Assembly: GCF_036023875.1 (NCBI RefSeq)
Contig: NZ_CP107931.1
Coordinates: forward strand, 5,270,001-5,334,000
Length of the DNA: 64,000 nt
From: Mycobacterium sp. NBC_00419
GTDB taxonomy: Bacteria > Actinomycetota > Actinomycetes > Mycobacteriales > Mycobacteriaceae
Direction of reading: 5' to 3'
Of this stretch, positions 17,190-32,550 are shown one piece after another. How positions within the stretch are numbered: the stretch's first letter is position 1; each line of letters starts with the position of its first letter. The notes under the pieces are model-generated. The model searched no databases, was not told the DNA's origin, and saw only the letters and a program-made list of their open reading frames with translations. Position numbers and translations under genes: made by a program.

Positions 17190-17777
17190 ATGGGCGTGCC
17201 ACGGATCGGAGAGCCCAGGGCGCCGGCCCTGCCTGCGACCGACGACCAGGAGAATCGCCGCGGCGCGATCCTGCGGGCGGCCGCCAGATTGGGTGCCGCC
17301 AAGGGGCTCGACCGGATCCAGGCCCAGGAGATCGCCGCCGACGCCGGGGTGGCGTTGCGCACGCTCTACCGCTATTACCCGTCCAAGCACCACGTGTTCG
17401 CGGCGGTGCTGACCGATCAGGTGGCGCGATTCCGTCCGCCGGCGCCCACCGGCAACAGCGTCGACGACATCGTCGCCGTCATGGTGGAGGCCTGCCGAAA
17501 CGTGTTGCGGTCCAAGCACCTTGCCCACGCCATGATCACCTCCACCCAGGTGGTCAGGGCGCAGGTCGGCGAGCCGGAGGATCCGACGCTGGCTCAGCTG
17601 ATCCTGAAGGTCGCCGGTGTCGACGATCCCACCGACGAACAGCGTCGGCGGGTGCGGCTGGTGCAACAGGCCACCACCGGCATCCTGACGTGGACCGTCG
17701 GCGGCGCGATGACGTCCGAGGGCGCCCTTGCCGACGTCGAGGTGGCGTGCCGGCTACTGGTGGCCGGCCAGTTCTGA
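17190..17777 (+). CDS. TetR family transcriptional regulator
   Basis: A 195-residue regulator with an N-terminal TetR helix-turn-helix at about residues 44-66 (IQAQEIAADAGVALRTLYRYYPSK in two parts). The C-terminal helical ligand-binding domain is divergent, as usual, so the ligand cannot be guessed. The ATG at 17190 gives a normal short N-terminal arm; an upstream start at 17130 is less likely. It is divergent from an SDR gene and overlaps by 24 bases the convergent EamA-type gene, so the SDR is the more natural target. Confidence 0.92.
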   Translation: MGVPRIGEPRAPALPATDDQENRRGAILRAAARLGAAKGLDRIQAQEIAADAGVALRTLYRYYPSKHHVFAAVLTDQVARFRPPAPTGNSVDDIVAVMVEACRNVLRSKHLAHAMITSTQVVRAQVGEPEDPTLAQLILKVAGVDDPTDEQRRRVRLVQQATTGILTWTVGGAMTSEGALADVEVACRLLVAGQF

Positions 17778-18635
17778 GGTTCGCGCCGTACCCGGCCGGG
17801 TGGCCAGTGCCGATCCCGCCAGGATCAGCGCCAGCCCCGCGATGTTGAACCATGTCAGCGGCTCGCGCAGCACGATCACCCCGGCCAGCAGCGCCACCGC
17901 CGGGTTGACGTAGGTCACGATCAACGACCGGGCGGCGCCCACCTCGCGGATCAGCGCGAAGAACACCACGAACGCCAGCGCCGTGCACACTCCGGCCAGC
18001 CCGGCGATCGCCCAGTAGGTCTGGGTCCGCAGGGCGTGGGTGGGCCAGGTCATCCCCGCCGGCACCAGGTACACCAGCGCCGTCAGCCCCAGGCACGCCG
18101 ACGTCAGTGCCGGGCCGGGGACATCGGCGAGATACCGGGCGGCGATCAGCGGCGCGATCGCGTAACAGGTCGCCGTCAGCAGCACCTCGATGACCGGCCA
18201 CGCTCCGCCGCCGGTCAGGCCGGGGCCGGCCAGCACCGCGACACCGGCCAGTCCGACACTCAGCCCGATCACCCGGGTGGGGCCGAGCCGCTCACCGCCG
18301 GTGAGCCGGTCGGCGACCGCGGCGATGATCGGTGCGGCGGCGATCAGCAGCCCGGTCAGGGAACTGGTCAGGTGGCGTTCGGCGTCGGACAACATCAGCC
18401 ACGCGGCGATCATCTCGAAGAACGCGAAGCCGGCGACCGCCTTCCAATGTCGGCGTAGCAGCGCGCGGTTCGTCGCTGAGAGTGCCAGCGGCGCCAGCAG
18501 CGCCGCTCCGACGGCGGACCGCACGAACACCAGGAACGGGACGGAGACGTCGCCGACGGCCACCTTGATCATCAGATAGGGCACGCCCCAGATCAGACTC
18601 ATGGCGGCGAACAGGACCCAGCCGCGTGCGCTCAC
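17754..18635 (-). CDS. EamA/DMT family transporter
   Basis: A 293-residue drug/metabolite-type transporter with about ten hydrophobic helices, arranged as two EamA repeats. The first begins [28 protein letters not shown] in two parts. The second repeat ends with [21 protein letters not shown], the characteristic EamA signature. Such proteins export amino acids, nucleosides or metabolites. The frame is open far upstream, but the protein-like sequence starts at [12 protein letters not shown], so the GTG at 18635 is used (GTG at 18638 is an alternative). It is divergent from rarA with only about 35 bases between starts, and its 3' end overlaps the TetR gene. Confidence 0.88.
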   Translation of the reverse strand: MSARGWVLFAAMSLIWGVPYLMIKVAVGDVSVPFLVFVRSAVGAALLAPLALSATNRALLRRHWKAVAGFAFFEMIAAWLMLSDAERHLTSSLTGLLIAAAPIIAAVADRLTGGERLGPTRVIGLSVGLAGVAVLAGPGLTGGGAWPVIEVLLTATCYAIAPLIAARYLADVPGPALTSACLGLTALVYLVPAGMTWPTHALRTQTYWAIAGLAGVCTALAFVVFFALIREVGAARSLIVTYVNPAVALLAGVIVLREPLTWFNIAGLALILAGSALATRPGTARTSELAGHQ

Positions 18636-18640
18636 CACGA

Positions 18641-18657
18641 CCACATTACGAACGTGG
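18641..18657. promoter_or_regulatory. imperfect palindrome between divergent EamA and rarA genes
   Basis: The 17-base sequence ccacattacgaacgtgg pairs at six of eight positions around its centre. It fills the tiny gap between two divergent start codons. It may be an operator or a chance symmetry. Confidence 0.3.
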
Positions 18658-18670
18658 TAAGCCTGTGGTC

Positions 18671-19999
18671 GTGGCCGACAGCCTGTTCGACGTACCCGGG
18701 GACGACGACCGGCCCGGTCGTGACGTGCCCGCGTCGGCCCCGCTGGCCGTTCGGATGCGCCCGTCCTCGCTCGACGAGGTGGTCGGCCAGGAGAACCTGC
18801 TGCGGCCCGGCTCACCGTTGCGCCGGCTGGTGGAAGGCTCCGGCGCGGCATCGGTGATCCTTTACGGACCGCCGGGTACCGGCAAGACGACGCTGGCCTC
18901 GCTGGTGAGTCAGGCCACCGGCCGTCGCTTCGAGGCCTTGTCGGCGCTGACCGCGGGGGTCAAGGAAGTTCGGGCGGTCATCGACAATGCCCGTCGCGCC
19001 GCGGCTTACGGCGAGCAGACGGTGCTGTTCATCGACGAGGTGCACCGGTTCTCCAAGACCCAGCAGGATGCCCTGCTGGCGGCGGTGGAGAACCGGATCG
19101 TGCTTCTGGTCGCCGCCACCACGGAGAACCCGTCCTTCTCGGTGGTCGCGCCGCTGCTGTCTCGGTCGCTGATCCTGCAACTGCAGCCGCTGACCGCCGA
19201 CAACATCAGTGCCGTCGTACGCCGGGCCATCGAGGACCCGCGCGGGCTGGGCGGCACGGTCACCGTCGACGACGACGCCGTAGAGCTAGTGGTGCAGCTG
19301 TCGGCAGGCGACGCCCGCCGCGCGCTGACCGCGCTGGAGGTGGCGGCCGAGACTGGCGAGCACGTCACTGTCGAGGTCATCGAGCAGTCGCTGGACAAAG
19401 CCGCCGTGCGCTACGACCGCGACGGCGACCAGCACTACGACGTCATCAGCGCCTTCATCAAGTCCATCCGCGGCTCCGACGTCGACGCCGCACTGCACTA
19501 TCTGGCGCGGATGCTGGTCGCGGGGGAGGACCCGCGGTTCCTGGCCCGCCGGCTGATGATCCTGGCCAGCGAGGACATCGGGATGGCCGACCCGTCAGCG
19601 CTGCAGACCGCCGTGGCAGCTGCGCAGACGGTGCAGTTGATCGGGATGCCCGAAGCGCAGCTGACGCTGGCGCACGCCACCGTGCACCTGGCGACCGCCC
19701 CGAAGTCCAACGCGGTCACCACTGCGCTGGGTGCGGCGATGAACGACATCCGCGCCGGTAAGGCCGGGCTGGTGCCGGCACATCTGCGCGACGGGCACTA
19801 CGCGGGAGCGGCCAAGCTGGGCAACGCCGTGGGCTACCGATACCCGCACGATGACCCGGATGGCATTGTGCCGCAACAGTATCCACCCGACGATCTGGTC
19901 GGTGTCGACTACTACAAGCCCACCAACCACGGTGTCGAGCGGGAGATCGCGGGGCGGCTGGACAAACTGCGCGCGATCCTACGCCGCCGTCGGGGATAG
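18671..19999 (+). CDS. rarA: replication-associated recombination protein A (RarA/MgsA AAA+ ATPase)
   Basis: A 442-residue AAA+ ATPase related to clamp loaders and to RuvB. It acts at stalled replication forks together with single-strand binding protein. Walker A GPPGTGKT is at residues 66-73 and Walker B FIDEVH at 120-125. The [11 protein letters not shown] sensor region and the C-terminal tetramerisation domain ([20 protein letters not shown]) are intact. Length fits the family. The GTG at 18671 ([10 protein letters not shown]) matches the usual mycobacterial N-terminus; GTG codons at 18665 and further upstream are possible. It precedes alaS by about 1 kb, as I recall for other mycobacteria. 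Confidence 0.95.
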   Translation: MADSLFDVPGDDDRPGRDVPASAPLAVRMRPSSLDEVVGQENLLRPGSPLRRLVEGSGAASVILYGPPGTGKTTLASLVSQATGRRFEALSALTAGVKEVRAVIDNARRAAAYGEQTVLFIDEVHRFSKTQQDALLAAVENRIVLLVAATTENPSFSVVAPLLSRSLILQLQPLTADNISAVVRRAIEDPRGLGGTVTVDDDAVELVVQLSAGDARRALTALEVAAETGEHVTVEVIEQSLDKAAVRYDRDGDQHYDVISAFIKSIRGSDVDAALHYLARMLVAGEDPRFLARRLMILASEDIGMADPSALQTAVAAAQTVQLIGMPEAQLTLAHATVHLATAPKSNAVTTALGAAMNDIRAGKAGLVPAHLRDGHYAGAAKLGNAVGYRYPHDDPDGIVPQQYPPDDLVGVDYYKPTNHGVEREIAGRLDKLRAILRRRRG

Positions 20000-20076
20000 C
20001 CGCGCGGATTCGGCGCGTGGCCGTGGCTCGGTGGCACGACTTGGGCGATCGGCTCGCAGATGATTACCTCACACCC

Positions 20077-20496
20077 ATGGCGCAGTACTTCTGCCCGGCA
20101 TGCTTTGCCGAGGTTCCGTTCGGCACAAGGGATTGCCCGACTTGTGGCGTGGACGCCGACCGGTGGCGGGCCGACCACTCGTTCACCGAACGGCTTGTGC
20201 ATGCGCTCGAGCATCCGCTGCCGTCGGCCAGGATGATGTCGATCCTCGCCCTGAAGGGCCGCGCCGACCCTGATACCGCGGCCGCCCTTGCGTTGTGCGC
20301 CCACGCTTTTCCCACCGACGTCGTGCAGGGCCTGGAGATCACTCGTGCGATTGCGGCGATGCCCTCGTCTGCGTGGCAGCGCGAGGCCGCTCTACGCAGC
20401 CTCTGCCTCCACAATTCGCGGATGGTTGCCGAGGAGGCGCAACGCCTTCTGCGGGAGGACGGACGGGAACCACCGACCCGACATTGGGGTCCGTAG
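20077..20496 (+). CDS. small zinc-ribbon protein with HEAT-like helical tail
   Basis: A 139-residue protein. An N-terminal zinc ribbon has Cys6, Cys9, Cys20 and Cys23. It is followed by alpha-helical sequence (residues ~40-125: ERLVHALEHPLPSARMMSIL, AALALCAHAFPTDVVQGLEI) that looks like one or two HEAT-type repeats, a protein-binding fold. The ATG at 20077 is used; a longer frame from 20017 adds non-conserved-looking residues. No enzymatic motif is visible. It lies between rarA and a YjbQ gene on the same strand. The function is unknown; an adaptor role would be inference. Confidence 0.72.
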   Translation: MAQYFCPACFAEVPFGTRDCPTCGVDADRWRADHSFTERLVHALEHPLPSARMMSILALKGRADPDTAAALALCAHAFPTDVVQGLEITRAIAAMPSSAWQREAALRSLCLHNSRMVAEEAQRLLREDGREPPTRHWGP

Positions 20497-20506
20497 GCTG
20501 GACGCC

Positions 20507-20908
20507 GTGGATAGCGATGTGCTCGACGTCGACACAGCCCGGCGGCGGATCGTCGATCTCACCGACGCGGTGCGGTCGTTCTGCCGGGGCCGCGGTGACG
20601 GCTTGTGCAACGTCTTCGTCCCGCACGCCACCGCCGGCATCGCGATCATCGAGACCGGAGCCGGCTCCGACGACGACCTCGTCGACACCCTGGAACGGCT
20701 GCTGCCGCGCGATGACCGCTACCGCCACTCGCACGGCTCACCCGGGCACGGCGCCGACCATGTGCTGCCGGGGATCGTGGCTCCGTCGGTGACCGTCCCG
20801 GTCGGCGACGGCAGCCCGCTGCTGGGTACCTGGCAAAGCATCGTGTTGGTCGACCTGAACCGGGACAACCCGCGCCGGTCGGTGCGGCTGAGCTTCCTGG
20901 GCGGGTGA
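20507..20908 (+). CDS. YjbQ/UPF0047 family protein
   Basis: A 133-residue protein of the YjbQ (UPF0047) family. Members form trimers and have been called secondary thiamine-phosphate synthases because some complement thiE mutants; the true role is unsettled. The conserved segments are NVFVPHATAGIAIIETG, HGADHVLPGIVAPSVTVPVG (in two parts) and LGTWQSIVLVDL. The histidines probably form a metal-binding active site. The GTG at 20507 (VDSDVLDVDT) fits the family length. It is 77 bases upstream of alaS. Confidence 0.88.
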   Translation: MDSDVLDVDTARRRIVDLTDAVRSFCRGRGDGLCNVFVPHATAGIAIIETGAGSDDDLVDTLERLLPRDDRYRHSHGSPGHGADHVLPGIVAPSVTVPVGDGSPLLGTWQSIVLVDLNRDNPRRSVRLSFLGG

Positions 20909-20985
20909 GCCGGACGGGACCGGTAATGTAGTGCGGTCGAAGCGACAGTCGAGCCGCACCCCAAAAACGCAAGGACAGCAACCCA

Positions 20986-23688
<2,703 letters not shown>

Positions 23689-23693
23689 CCTCA

Positions 23694-24200
23694 GTGCTGC
23701 CCACGCACGACCGTGTGCCCGACCGTCCCGGTGCCGACGACCCGGGCCGGGGCAGGCGCCTCGGAGTGGACGTGGGTACCGTCCGCATCGGTGTGGCCAT
23801 CTGCGACCCGGACGGGATCCTGGCCACGCCGGTGGAGACGGTTCGGCGGGAACGATCCGGCAAACATCTTCGCCGACTTGCCGCACTGGTCGACGAGTTC
23901 GAGGTCGTCGAGGTGATCGTCGGGCTGCCACGCACTTTGGCCGACCGTGCCGGCACCTCGGCGCAGGACGCCGTCGGCCTCGCCGACGCGCTCGCCGACC
24001 GGATCGGGCCGGTGCCCGTGCGCCTTGCCGACGAACGACTCACTACGGTGGCCGCCCAGCGGTCGCTGCGGGAGGCCGGCGTGCGGGCCAAGGCGCAACG
24101 CGGAGTCATTGACCAGGCCGCTGCTGTGGGAATCCTGCAGGGCTGGCTCGACCAACGCCGCAGCGCGGCGCCCACCCAGCCGGAGAGCGACGATGCCTGA
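23694..24200 (+). CDS. ruvX: putative pre-16S rRNA nuclease / Holliday junction resolvase-like protein (RuvX/YqgF)
   Basis: A 168-residue RNase H-fold protein of the YqgF/RuvX family, needed in E. coli for maturation of the 16S rRNA 5' end. [14 protein letters not shown] provides the first catalytic aspartate, [13 protein letters not shown] the middle acidic strand, and [14 protein letters not shown] plus [16 protein letters not shown] the C-terminal motifs. The GTG at 23694 lies five bases after alaS; the first ~20 residues are a non-conserved lead. Its stop overlaps the mltG start by eight bases, so the two are translated together. Confidence 0.92.
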   Translation: MLPTHDRVPDRPGADDPGRGRRLGVDVGTVRIGVAICDPDGILATPVETVRRERSGKHLRRLAALVDEFEVVEVIVGLPRTLADRAGTSAQDAVGLADALADRIGPVPVRLADERLTTVAAQRSLREAGVRAKAQRGVIDQAAAVGILQGWLDQRRSAAPTQPESDDA

Positions 24201-25443
24201 CGAATACGACACCGGCCGGTATGACGCCCAGCGGGCCGATCCGGTCGCGGTGGGCGCACCGCGCCGCCGGATGAGCCGACTCGAACGAGTCCGCGCACGC
24301 CGAAACAACAACCGGCGCAGGGCGATCGGGCTCGGTGCGTTGGGCCTGCTCATCGCCGTGGTGGTGGCCCTGGTACTGCTGGGCACCAAACTCTTCGGCG
24401 GCGGCTCCGACGAGTACACCGGCGACGGGAAGGACGACGTCGTCGTCGCGGTGCGCGCCGGCGACTCCACTACCCAGGTGGCCCAGTCGTTGCGTGACCG
24501 CAACGTCGTGGCCAGCGTCAAGTCGTTCGTCGACGCCTCCAAGGACAACGCGGCCATCGCCGCGATCCAGCCGGGCTACTACAAGATGCGCACCGAGATG
24601 TCGGCGTCATCGGCGGTGCAGCGCCTCGCCGACCCGGCCAACCGGGTGGGCAAGCTCGTCATCCCCGAGGGCAGACAACTCGACGACGTCAAGGCCGTCG
24701 GCTCCGACAAGGTCACCGATGGGATCTTCACGCTGATCGCCGACGCCAGCTGTGTGGAACTCAACGGCGAGCGCAAGTGTGTGTCCGCCGAGAGCCTGCG
24801 CAAGGCGGCCGAGCAGTCCGCGCCGTCGGCGCTCAACGTCCCGGACTGGGCGATGCAACCGGTGACGGCGCTGGCCGCCAACCACCGCCGGCTCGAGGGG
24901 CTGATCGCACCTGGAGCGTGGAACGTCGACCCGTCCGGGTCACCCGAGGCGATCCTGGCGACGCTGGTCGCCGAAAGCGCCACCCACTACGTCGACGGCG
25001 GACTGCTCGACACCGCCAAGGCGATGAACCTGTCGCCCTACGAGATCCTCGTCGTCGGCTCGCTGGTGCAGCGCGAAGCCAAGCCGCAGGACTTCGCCAA
25101 GGTCGCCCGGGTCATCTACAACCGGCTGGCCGAACCGCAGCGCCTCGAGTTCGATTCGACGGTCAACTACCCGCTGGACCGCCAAGAGGTCGCCACCACC
25201 GATGCCGACCGCGCCCAGGTCACGCCGTGGAACACCTACGCATCCGACGGTCTGCCCGCCACCCCGATCTGCTCGCCCGGCGACGAGGCACTGGCCGCCG
25301 CCGAACGGCCGGAGCCGGGGGACTGGCTGTACTTCGTGACGGTGGACCTCGAGGGCACCACCCTGTTCACCAAGGACTATCAGCAGCATCTGGCGAATAT
25401 CGAGTTGGCGCGACGCAATGGTGTCCTCGATTCGGCTCGCTGA
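24193..25443 (+). CDS. mltG: endolytic murein transglycosylase MltG (YceG-like)
   Basis: A 416-residue inner-membrane enzyme that cuts nascent peptidoglycan glycan strands and so ends their elongation. A basic cytoplasmic N-terminus ([20 protein letters not shown]) is followed by one transmembrane helix at about 50-70. A LysM-like segment ([18 protein letters not shown]) and the YceG catalytic domain come next. The presumed catalytic glutamate is Glu295 in LVQREAKP, and the conserved [20 protein letters not shown] region follows. It overlaps ruvX and is followed by aroE three bases later, the usual mycobacterial order. Confidence 0.94.
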   Translation: MPDEYDTGRYDAQRADPVAVGAPRRRMSRLERVRARRNNNRRRAIGLGALGLLIAVVVALVLLGTKLFGGGSDEYTGDGKDDVVVAVRAGDSTTQVAQSLRDRNVVASVKSFVDASKDNAAIAAIQPGYYKMRTEMSASSAVQRLADPANRVGKLVIPEGRQLDDVKAVGSDKVTDGIFTLIADASCVELNGERKCVSAESLRKAAEQSAPSALNVPDWAMQPVTALAANHRRLEGLIAPGAWNVDPSGSPEAILATLVAESATHYVDGGLLDTAKAMNLSPYEILVVGSLVQREAKPQDFAKVARVIYNRLAEPQRLEFDSTVNYPLDRQEVATTDADRAQVTPWNTYASDGLPATPICSPGDEALAAAERPEPGDWLYFVTVDLEGTTLFTKDYQQHLANIELARRNGVLDSAR

Positions 25444-25446
25444 GCG

Positions 25447-26250
25447 ATGACCGCGCCCCACAAGGCGGCGGTGCTGGGATCACCTGTCGCGCACTCGAAG
25501 TCGCCGCTTCTGCACCTGGCCGCGTATCGGGCGCTGGGCCTGCTCGACTGGACCTACGACCGGATCGAATGCACTGCCGAGCAATTGCCCTCTCTGGTAA
25601 GGGGATTGGGCCCGGAATGGGTGGGCCTGTCGGTGACCATGCCGGGTAAGTTCGCCGCGCTGGAGTGCGCCGACGAATGCACCGACCGTGCCACGCTGGT
25701 CGGCTCGGCTAACACCCTGGTCCGCACCGGGCACGGTTGGCGGGCCGACAACACCGACATCGACGGGGTGGCAGGCGCGCTGGCCTCTCACCGGGACCTT
25801 CGCCATGCGATCGTGCTCGGCTCGGGCGGGACGGCACCCGCCGCTGTCGTCGGGCTGGCCGAGATCGGGGTCACCCGCATCACCGTGGTCGCCCGCAACA
25901 TCGAGAAGGCGGCCCGGCTCGTCGACCTCGGCAGGGCAGTCGCGGTCAGCACCGAGTTCTGCCCGCTCGACGGGCCGGAGCTGGCCGCTGTGGTGACCGC
26001 CGCCGATGTTCTGGTGAGCACCATCCCCGCCGACGCGGCCGCCGGTCACGCGGCCACGTTGGCCGCGGTGCCGGTGCTGCTCGACGCGATCTACGACCCC
26101 TGGCCCACCCCGCTGGCCGCCGCCGTCGAGGCCGCTGGCGGTGAGGTGATCAGCGGGCTGCAGATGCTGCTGAACCAGGCCTTCAGCCAGGTCGAACAAT
26201 TCACAGGCCGACCCGCTCCGCGACACGAGATGACCGCCGCCCTGGATTAG
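25447..26250 (+). CDS. aroE: shikimate dehydrogenase
   Basis: A 267-residue enzyme that reduces 3-dehydroshikimate to shikimate with NADPH. The substrate-binding N-terminal half has GSPVAHSKSPLLH and the VTMPGKFAAL motif with the catalytic lysine. The Rossmann half has the LGSGGTAPAAV nucleotide loop, and the C-terminal GLQMLLNQAFSQVEQF segment is typical. The ATG at 25447 is three bases past the mltG stop. It is the first of five shikimate-pathway genes in this block. Confidence 0.95.
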   Translation: MTAPHKAAVLGSPVAHSKSPLLHLAAYRALGLLDWTYDRIECTAEQLPSLVRGLGPEWVGLSVTMPGKFAALECADECTDRATLVGSANTLVRTGHGWRADNTDIDGVAGALASHRDLRHAIVLGSGGTAPAAVVGLAEIGVTRITVVARNIEKAARLVDLGRAVAVSTEFCPLDGPELAAVVTAADVLVSTIPADAAAGHAATLAAVPVLLDAIYDPWPTPLAAAVEAAGGEVISGLQMLLNQAFSQVEQFTGRPAPRHEMTAALD

Positions 26251-26251
26251 C

Positions 26252-26677
26252 GTGGCGCTCATGCGCTGGCTGGCCTTCGGTGTGGTGCTGTTCTGGGCCG
26301 TCGCGCTGACGGCGTTCGACATCCGGCAGCGCCGCCTGCCCAACACGCTGACAGTGCCCGGCGCCGCGGTGGTTCTGGTGGCCGCCGCCGTGGCCGGGCG
26401 CGGGCTGCCCGCACTGGCGGGCGCCGCCGGCCTGGCCGCGCTCTACCTGGTGGTCCATCTCCTGGCCCCGGCTGCCCTGGGCGCCGGCGACGTCAAACTG
26501 GCGTTGGGCCTAGGCGGGCTGACCGGTGCCTTCGGCCCGGAGGTGTGGCTGCTGGCCGCGCTGGGTGCTCCGCTGCTCACGGCGCTGTGCGGCGTCGCGG
26601 CCCGGGCCAGGACGCTGCCGCACGGCCCGTCGATGTGCCTGGCCAGCCTGGCCGCGGTGGCGTTGGCGGCGTTCTGA
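26252..26677 (+). CDS. type IV prepilin peptidase-like membrane protease (A24 family)
   Basis: A 141-residue (132 if started at the ATG at 26261) membrane protein of the A24 aspartic protease family. The two catalytic aspartates lie in FDIRQRRLPN and in the GAGDVKL motif that matches the family GxGD. Four hydrophobic stretches follow the expected pattern. It lacks the methyltransferase domain and zinc cysteines of full-length prepilin peptidases, as usual for short actinobacterial forms. It starts one base after aroE. Its natural substrate, perhaps a Flp/Tad-type pilin encoded elsewhere, is not in the window. Confidence 0.85.
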   Translation: MALMRWLAFGVVLFWAVALTAFDIRQRRLPNTLTVPGAAVVLVAAAVAGRGLPALAGAAGLAALYLVVHLLAPAALGAGDVKLALGLGGLTGAFGPEVWLLAALGAPLLTALCGVAARARTLPHGPSMCLASLAAVALAAF

Positions 26678-26767
26678 GGTACCGGGGCCCCAGCCAGACC
26701 GCCCCGCACCTGCGCCGCGCGCTGAGCGGATTGGGTCCCGGCTGACCGGCGTGGGAAGATGGGACGC

Positions 26768-27976
26768 GTGTTGCGATGGACAACTGCTGGTGAATCTCAC
26801 GGCCGCGCGCTGGTAGCGGTGGTCGAAGGCATGGTCGCCGGTGTCCGGGTGACCTCCGAGGACATCGGCGGACAGCTGGCCCGACGCCGGCTGGGCTACG
26901 GCCGCGGCGCCCGGATGAAGTTCGAGCAGGACCAGGTCACCATCCTGGCCGGAGTTCGGCACGGCAACACCCTCGGCGGCCCGATCGCGATCGAGATCGG
27001 CAACACCGAGTGGCCCAAGTGGGAGACCGTGATGGCCTCCGACCCCGTGGATCCCGCCGAACTCGACGTCGCGCGCAACGCCCCGCTGACTCGGCCCCGG
27101 CCCGGTCACGCCGACTTCGCCGGCATGCTCAAGTACGGGTTCGACGACGCACGGCCGGTGCTCGAACGCGCCAGCGCCCGCGAGACCGCCGCCCGGGTGG
27201 CGGCCGGAACAGTGGCCCGAGAGTTCCTCCGCCAGGCAGTCGGCGTCGAGGTGGTCTCCCACGTCATCTCCATCGGCGATTCGCAGCCCTACGACGGGCC
27301 GCCCCCGGCGGCCGCCGATCTGGCCGCCATCGACGAGAGCCCGGTGCGTGCCTTCGGCAAGGCCGCCGAGGAGAGCATGATCGCCGAGATCGAGGCCGCC
27401 AAGAAAGACGGCGACACCCTCGGTGGGGTGGTCGAGGTGGTGGCGCACGGGCTGCCCATCGGCCTGGGCTCGTTCACCAGTGGCGACAGCCGACTCGACA
27501 GCCAACTCGCCGCCGCGGTGATGGGCATCCAGGCCATCAAGGGTGTCGAGATCGGCGACGGTTTCCAGACCGCGCGCCGCCGCGGCAGCCAGGCCCACGA
27601 CGAGATGTACCCGGGTCCTGACGGCGTGGTGCGCTCCACCAACCGGGCCGGCGGCCTGGAAGGCGGAATGACCAACGGCCTTCCCGTGCGGGTCCGCGCG
27701 GCGATGAAGCCGATCTCCACCGTGCCGCGCGCGCTGGCCACCGTCGACATGGCCACCGGTGACGAAGCCGTGGCCATCCACCAGCGCTCCGACGTGTGTG
27801 CGGTACCGGCCGCTGCGGTCGTCGTCGAGACAATGGTGGCCCTGGTACTGGCCCGCGCTGTTCTGGAGAAGTTCGGCGGCGACTCGCTCGAGGAGACCCG
27901 CCGCAACATCGACGGCTATCTGGCGGCGATCGCGGCTCGGACACCGTCCGGAACAGCCGTCCGGGCATCGGGGTAG
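26768..27976 (+). CDS. aroC: chorismate synthase
   Basis: A 402-residue enzyme that converts EPSP to chorismate using reduced FMN. The family signatures are present: [36 protein letters not shown]-like [27 protein letters not shown] and [11 protein letters not shown] start at the GTG at 26768 ([12 protein letters not shown]), the usual mycobacterial N-terminus; an ATG three codons upstream (26759) is also possible. The gap before it (26678-26767) has no gene. In mycobacteria this gene is often called aroF. aroK follows five bases after its stop. Confidence 0.96.
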   Translation: MLRWTTAGESHGRALVAVVEGMVAGVRVTSEDIGGQLARRRLGYGRGARMKFEQDQVTILAGVRHGNTLGGPIAIEIGNTEWPKWETVMASDPVDPAELDVARNAPLTRPRPGHADFAGMLKYGFDDARPVLERASARETAARVAAGTVAREFLRQAVGVEVVSHVISIGDSQPYDGPPPAAADLAAIDESPVRAFGKAAEESMIAEIEAAKKDGDTLGGVVEVVAHGLPIGLGSFTSGDSRLDSQLAAAVMGIQAIKGVEIGDGFQTARRRGSQAHDEMYPGPDGVVRSTNRAGGLEGGMTNGLPVRVRAAMKPISTVPRALATVDMATGDEAVAIHQRSDVCAVPAAAVVVETMVALVLARAVLEKFGGDSLEETRRNIDGYLAAIAARTPSGTAVRASG

Positions 27977-27981
27977 CCGAG

Positions 27982-30202
<2,221 letters not shown>

Positions 30203-30831
30203 TCGATCGCCTCGGTGGGGGCGTCCTCGCGTTCGGCGGTGGCGATGGCCGAGGTCTGCTCCTCGGCAGCAGCCGCGCCGCCTCCGACAGTCCCTGGAAT
30301 CGGGCCGGTGCGGTCGTCCTCGTGAACGGCGTCGAACACGTCGGCAGCCTCGCCGAAGCGACGGCGCGGCTGCGCGGGCCGCTTGCGGTCGACGCCCCAA
30401 CGGCCGATGGCCGCCGCGGCGATCGCCGGGATGAACACCACCAGAGCGGTGAACGCCGCGAACGTCGTCACCTCGCCGATGAGGCCTTCGACGTAGACGG
30501 CTTTGTAGACCAGTGAGATCAGCCAGGCGATGAAGCCGCTGAGCACCCCGGCGAACAACCCGGCGAGCAGCCAGGTCATCGCCAGATCGCGGCGGCGGTC
30601 CGGATCGGGGTTGGCGTTGGCGTCGGCACGACCGTCGAGCAGGCCCCACACGAAGGCCGCGATGCCGAACAGCACCACGAGCGCGACGCTGACCAATCCG
30701 GCATTGGTGGGGAACTGGTTGATCAGCGTTCCCTGCACCAGGCGGAGCACAACCATGCCGGCCGCGAAGGCCAGTCCGCGCAACAACCAACTGTTCATGG
30801 GGCATCAGCGTAGCGAGTACCGTCGGCGACC

Positions 30832-31971
30832 GTGACACATTCCCAACGCCGAGACCGGCTGGCCGATCGGCTGGCCGCCGACGGGCTGGATGCGATGGTG
30901 GTCAGTGACCTGGTCAACGTCCGCTATTTGTCCGGTTTCACCGGTTCAAACGCGGCGTTGCTGGTGTTCGCCGGCGACACGCCGACGGTGCTGGCCACCG
31001 ACTCGCGCTACCGCACCCAGGCAGCCAATCAGGCGCCGGACGTGGAGACGGTGATCGAGCGTGCCTGCGCACGGCATCTGGTCGGACGCGCGGTCGCCGA
31101 CGGGGCCCGCCGGGTCGGATTCGAGAGTCACGTCGTGACCGTCGACGGGTTCGATCTGCTGGCCAAGGAACTCGACGAGCATTCCGGCGCCGCCGAACTG
31201 GTGCGGGCATCCGGAGTCGTCGAGGCGCTGCGCGAGGTCAAAGACGCCGGCGAGCTCGCCCTGCTGCGGCTGGCATGCGAGGCCGCCGACGCGGCGTTGG
31301 CCGAGTTGGTACGGCGTGGTGGGCTGCGTCCGGGGCGCACCGAGAAAGAGGTCGGCCGCGAACTGGAGGCCCTGATGCTCGAGCACGGCGCCGACGGGCC
31401 GTCCTTCGAGACCATCGTGGCCGCCGGGGCCAACTCGGCGATCCCGCATCACCGGCCCACCGATGCGGTGCTCGCCGCCGGCGACTTCGTCAAGATCGAC
31501 TTCGGAGCCCTGGTCGGCGGCTACCACTCCGATATGACCCGGACCTTCGTGCTCGGCAAGGCCGGCAAGATCGACGACTGGCAGCGCGAGATCTACACGC
31601 TGGTGTCGACCGCCCAGCAGGCCGGGCGTGAGGCACTCGAGGTGGGCGCCACCCTGAGCGAGGTAGACCGCGCCGCCCGGCAGGTGATCGCCGACGCCGG
31701 CTACGCCGAGAACTTCGGCCACGGCCTGGGGCACGGCGTCGGCCTGCAGATCCACGAAGCGCCGGGAATCAACTCGGCGGCCGCCGGTACACTGCTTGCT
31801 GGCTCTGTGGTGACCGTCGAACCAGGCGTGTACCTGCCCGACCGTGGCGGTGTACGTATCGAGGACACGCTGGTCGTGCTCGGTGAACGGGCGCCAGAGC
31901 CGCTTGGGCGGCGACATGAGACAACCGAGCTGATCACCCGGTTCCCCAAGGAACTGACCATCTTGACCTAG
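30832..31971 (+). CDS. pepQ: M24-family Xaa-Pro aminopeptidase/dipeptidase (PepQ)
   Basis: A 379-residue cytosolic metallopeptidase with the pita-bread fold that cleaves Xaa-Pro bonds. The N-terminal creatinase-like domain covers residues 1-125. The metal ligands of the catalytic domain can be seen in [19 protein letters not shown] (two Asp), [14 protein letters not shown] (His), TVEPGVYLP (Glu) and GGVRIEDTL (Glu). The start is the GTG at 30832. It sits 14 bases upstream of efp, the conserved actinobacterial arrangement. Confidence 0.94.
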   Translation: MTHSQRRDRLADRLAADGLDAMVVSDLVNVRYLSGFTGSNAALLVFAGDTPTVLATDSRYRTQAANQAPDVETVIERACARHLVGRAVADGARRVGFESHVVTVDGFDLLAKELDEHSGAAELVRASGVVEALREVKDAGELALLRLACEAADAALAELVRRGGLRPGRTEKEVGRELEALMLEHGADGPSFETIVAAGANSAIPHHRPTDAVLAAGDFVKIDFGALVGGYHSDMTRTFVLGKAGKIDDWQREIYTLVSTAQQAGREALEVGATLSEVDRAARQVIADAGYAENFGHGLGHGVGLQIHEAPGINSAAAGTLLAGSVVTVEPGVYLPDRGGVRIEDTLVVLGERAPEPLGRRHETTELITRFPKELTILT

Positions 31972-31985
31972 GAGAACGACCGACC

Positions 31986-32549
31986 GTGGCATCTACTGCC
32001 GATTTCAAGAACGGCCTCGTGCTGAACATCGACGGCCAGCTGTGGACCATCACCGAGTTCCAGCATGTCAAGCCCGGCAAGGGCCCCGCCTTCGTGCGCA
32101 CCAAGCTGAAGAACGTGCTCTCGGGCAAGGTCGTCGACAAGACCTACAACGCCGGCGTGAAGGTGGAGATCGCGACCGTCGACCGGCGCGACGCCACCTA
32201 CCTCTACCGCGACGGTTCCGACTTCGTGTTCATGGATTCCGAAGACTACGAGCAGCATCCGCTACCCGAGGCGCTGGTCGGCCGGGCCGCGGGCTTCCTG
32301 CTCGAGGGCATGCCGGTGCAGATCGCCTTCAACGAGGGTGCGCCGCTGTACCTGGAACTGCCGGTGACCGTCGAGCTGCTGGTCAGCCACACCGAACCCG
32401 GTCTGCAGGGCGATCGCTCCAGCGCGGGTACCAAGCCCGCGACGCTGGAGACCGGCGCCGAGATCCAGGTGCCCCTTTTCATCAATACCGGCGACAAGCT
32501 CAAGGTTGACTCCCGCGACGGAAACTATCTGGGCCGCGTGAACTCCTAG
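31986..32549 (+). CDS. efp: translation elongation factor P
   Basis: A 187-residue tRNA-mimic factor that relieves ribosome stalling at polyproline stretches. The start is the GTG at 31986, preceded by AGGAGAACGACC. The KPGKGPAF loop carries the lysine that reaches the peptidyl-transferase centre. [31 protein letters not shown] marks the central domain (given here as one known block, split by family at GMPV). The C-terminal domain ends in [18 protein letters not shown]. nusB begins two bases after its stop. Confidence 0.97.
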   Translation: MASTADFKNGLVLNIDGQLWTITEFQHVKPGKGPAFVRTKLKNVLSGKVVDKTYNAGVKVEIATVDRRDATYLYRDGSDFVFMDSEDYEQHPLPEALVGRAAGFLLEGMPVQIAFNEGAPLYLELPVTVELLVSHTEPGLQGDRSSAGTKPATLETGAEIQVPLFINTGDKLKVDSRDGNYLGRVNS

Positions 32550-32550
32550 C

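Noticed and set aside
16017..17666. 549-codon minus-strand frame overlapping the SDR and TetR genes
   Set aside because: It runs across two well-supported genes and their divergent gap, with no motif of its own.
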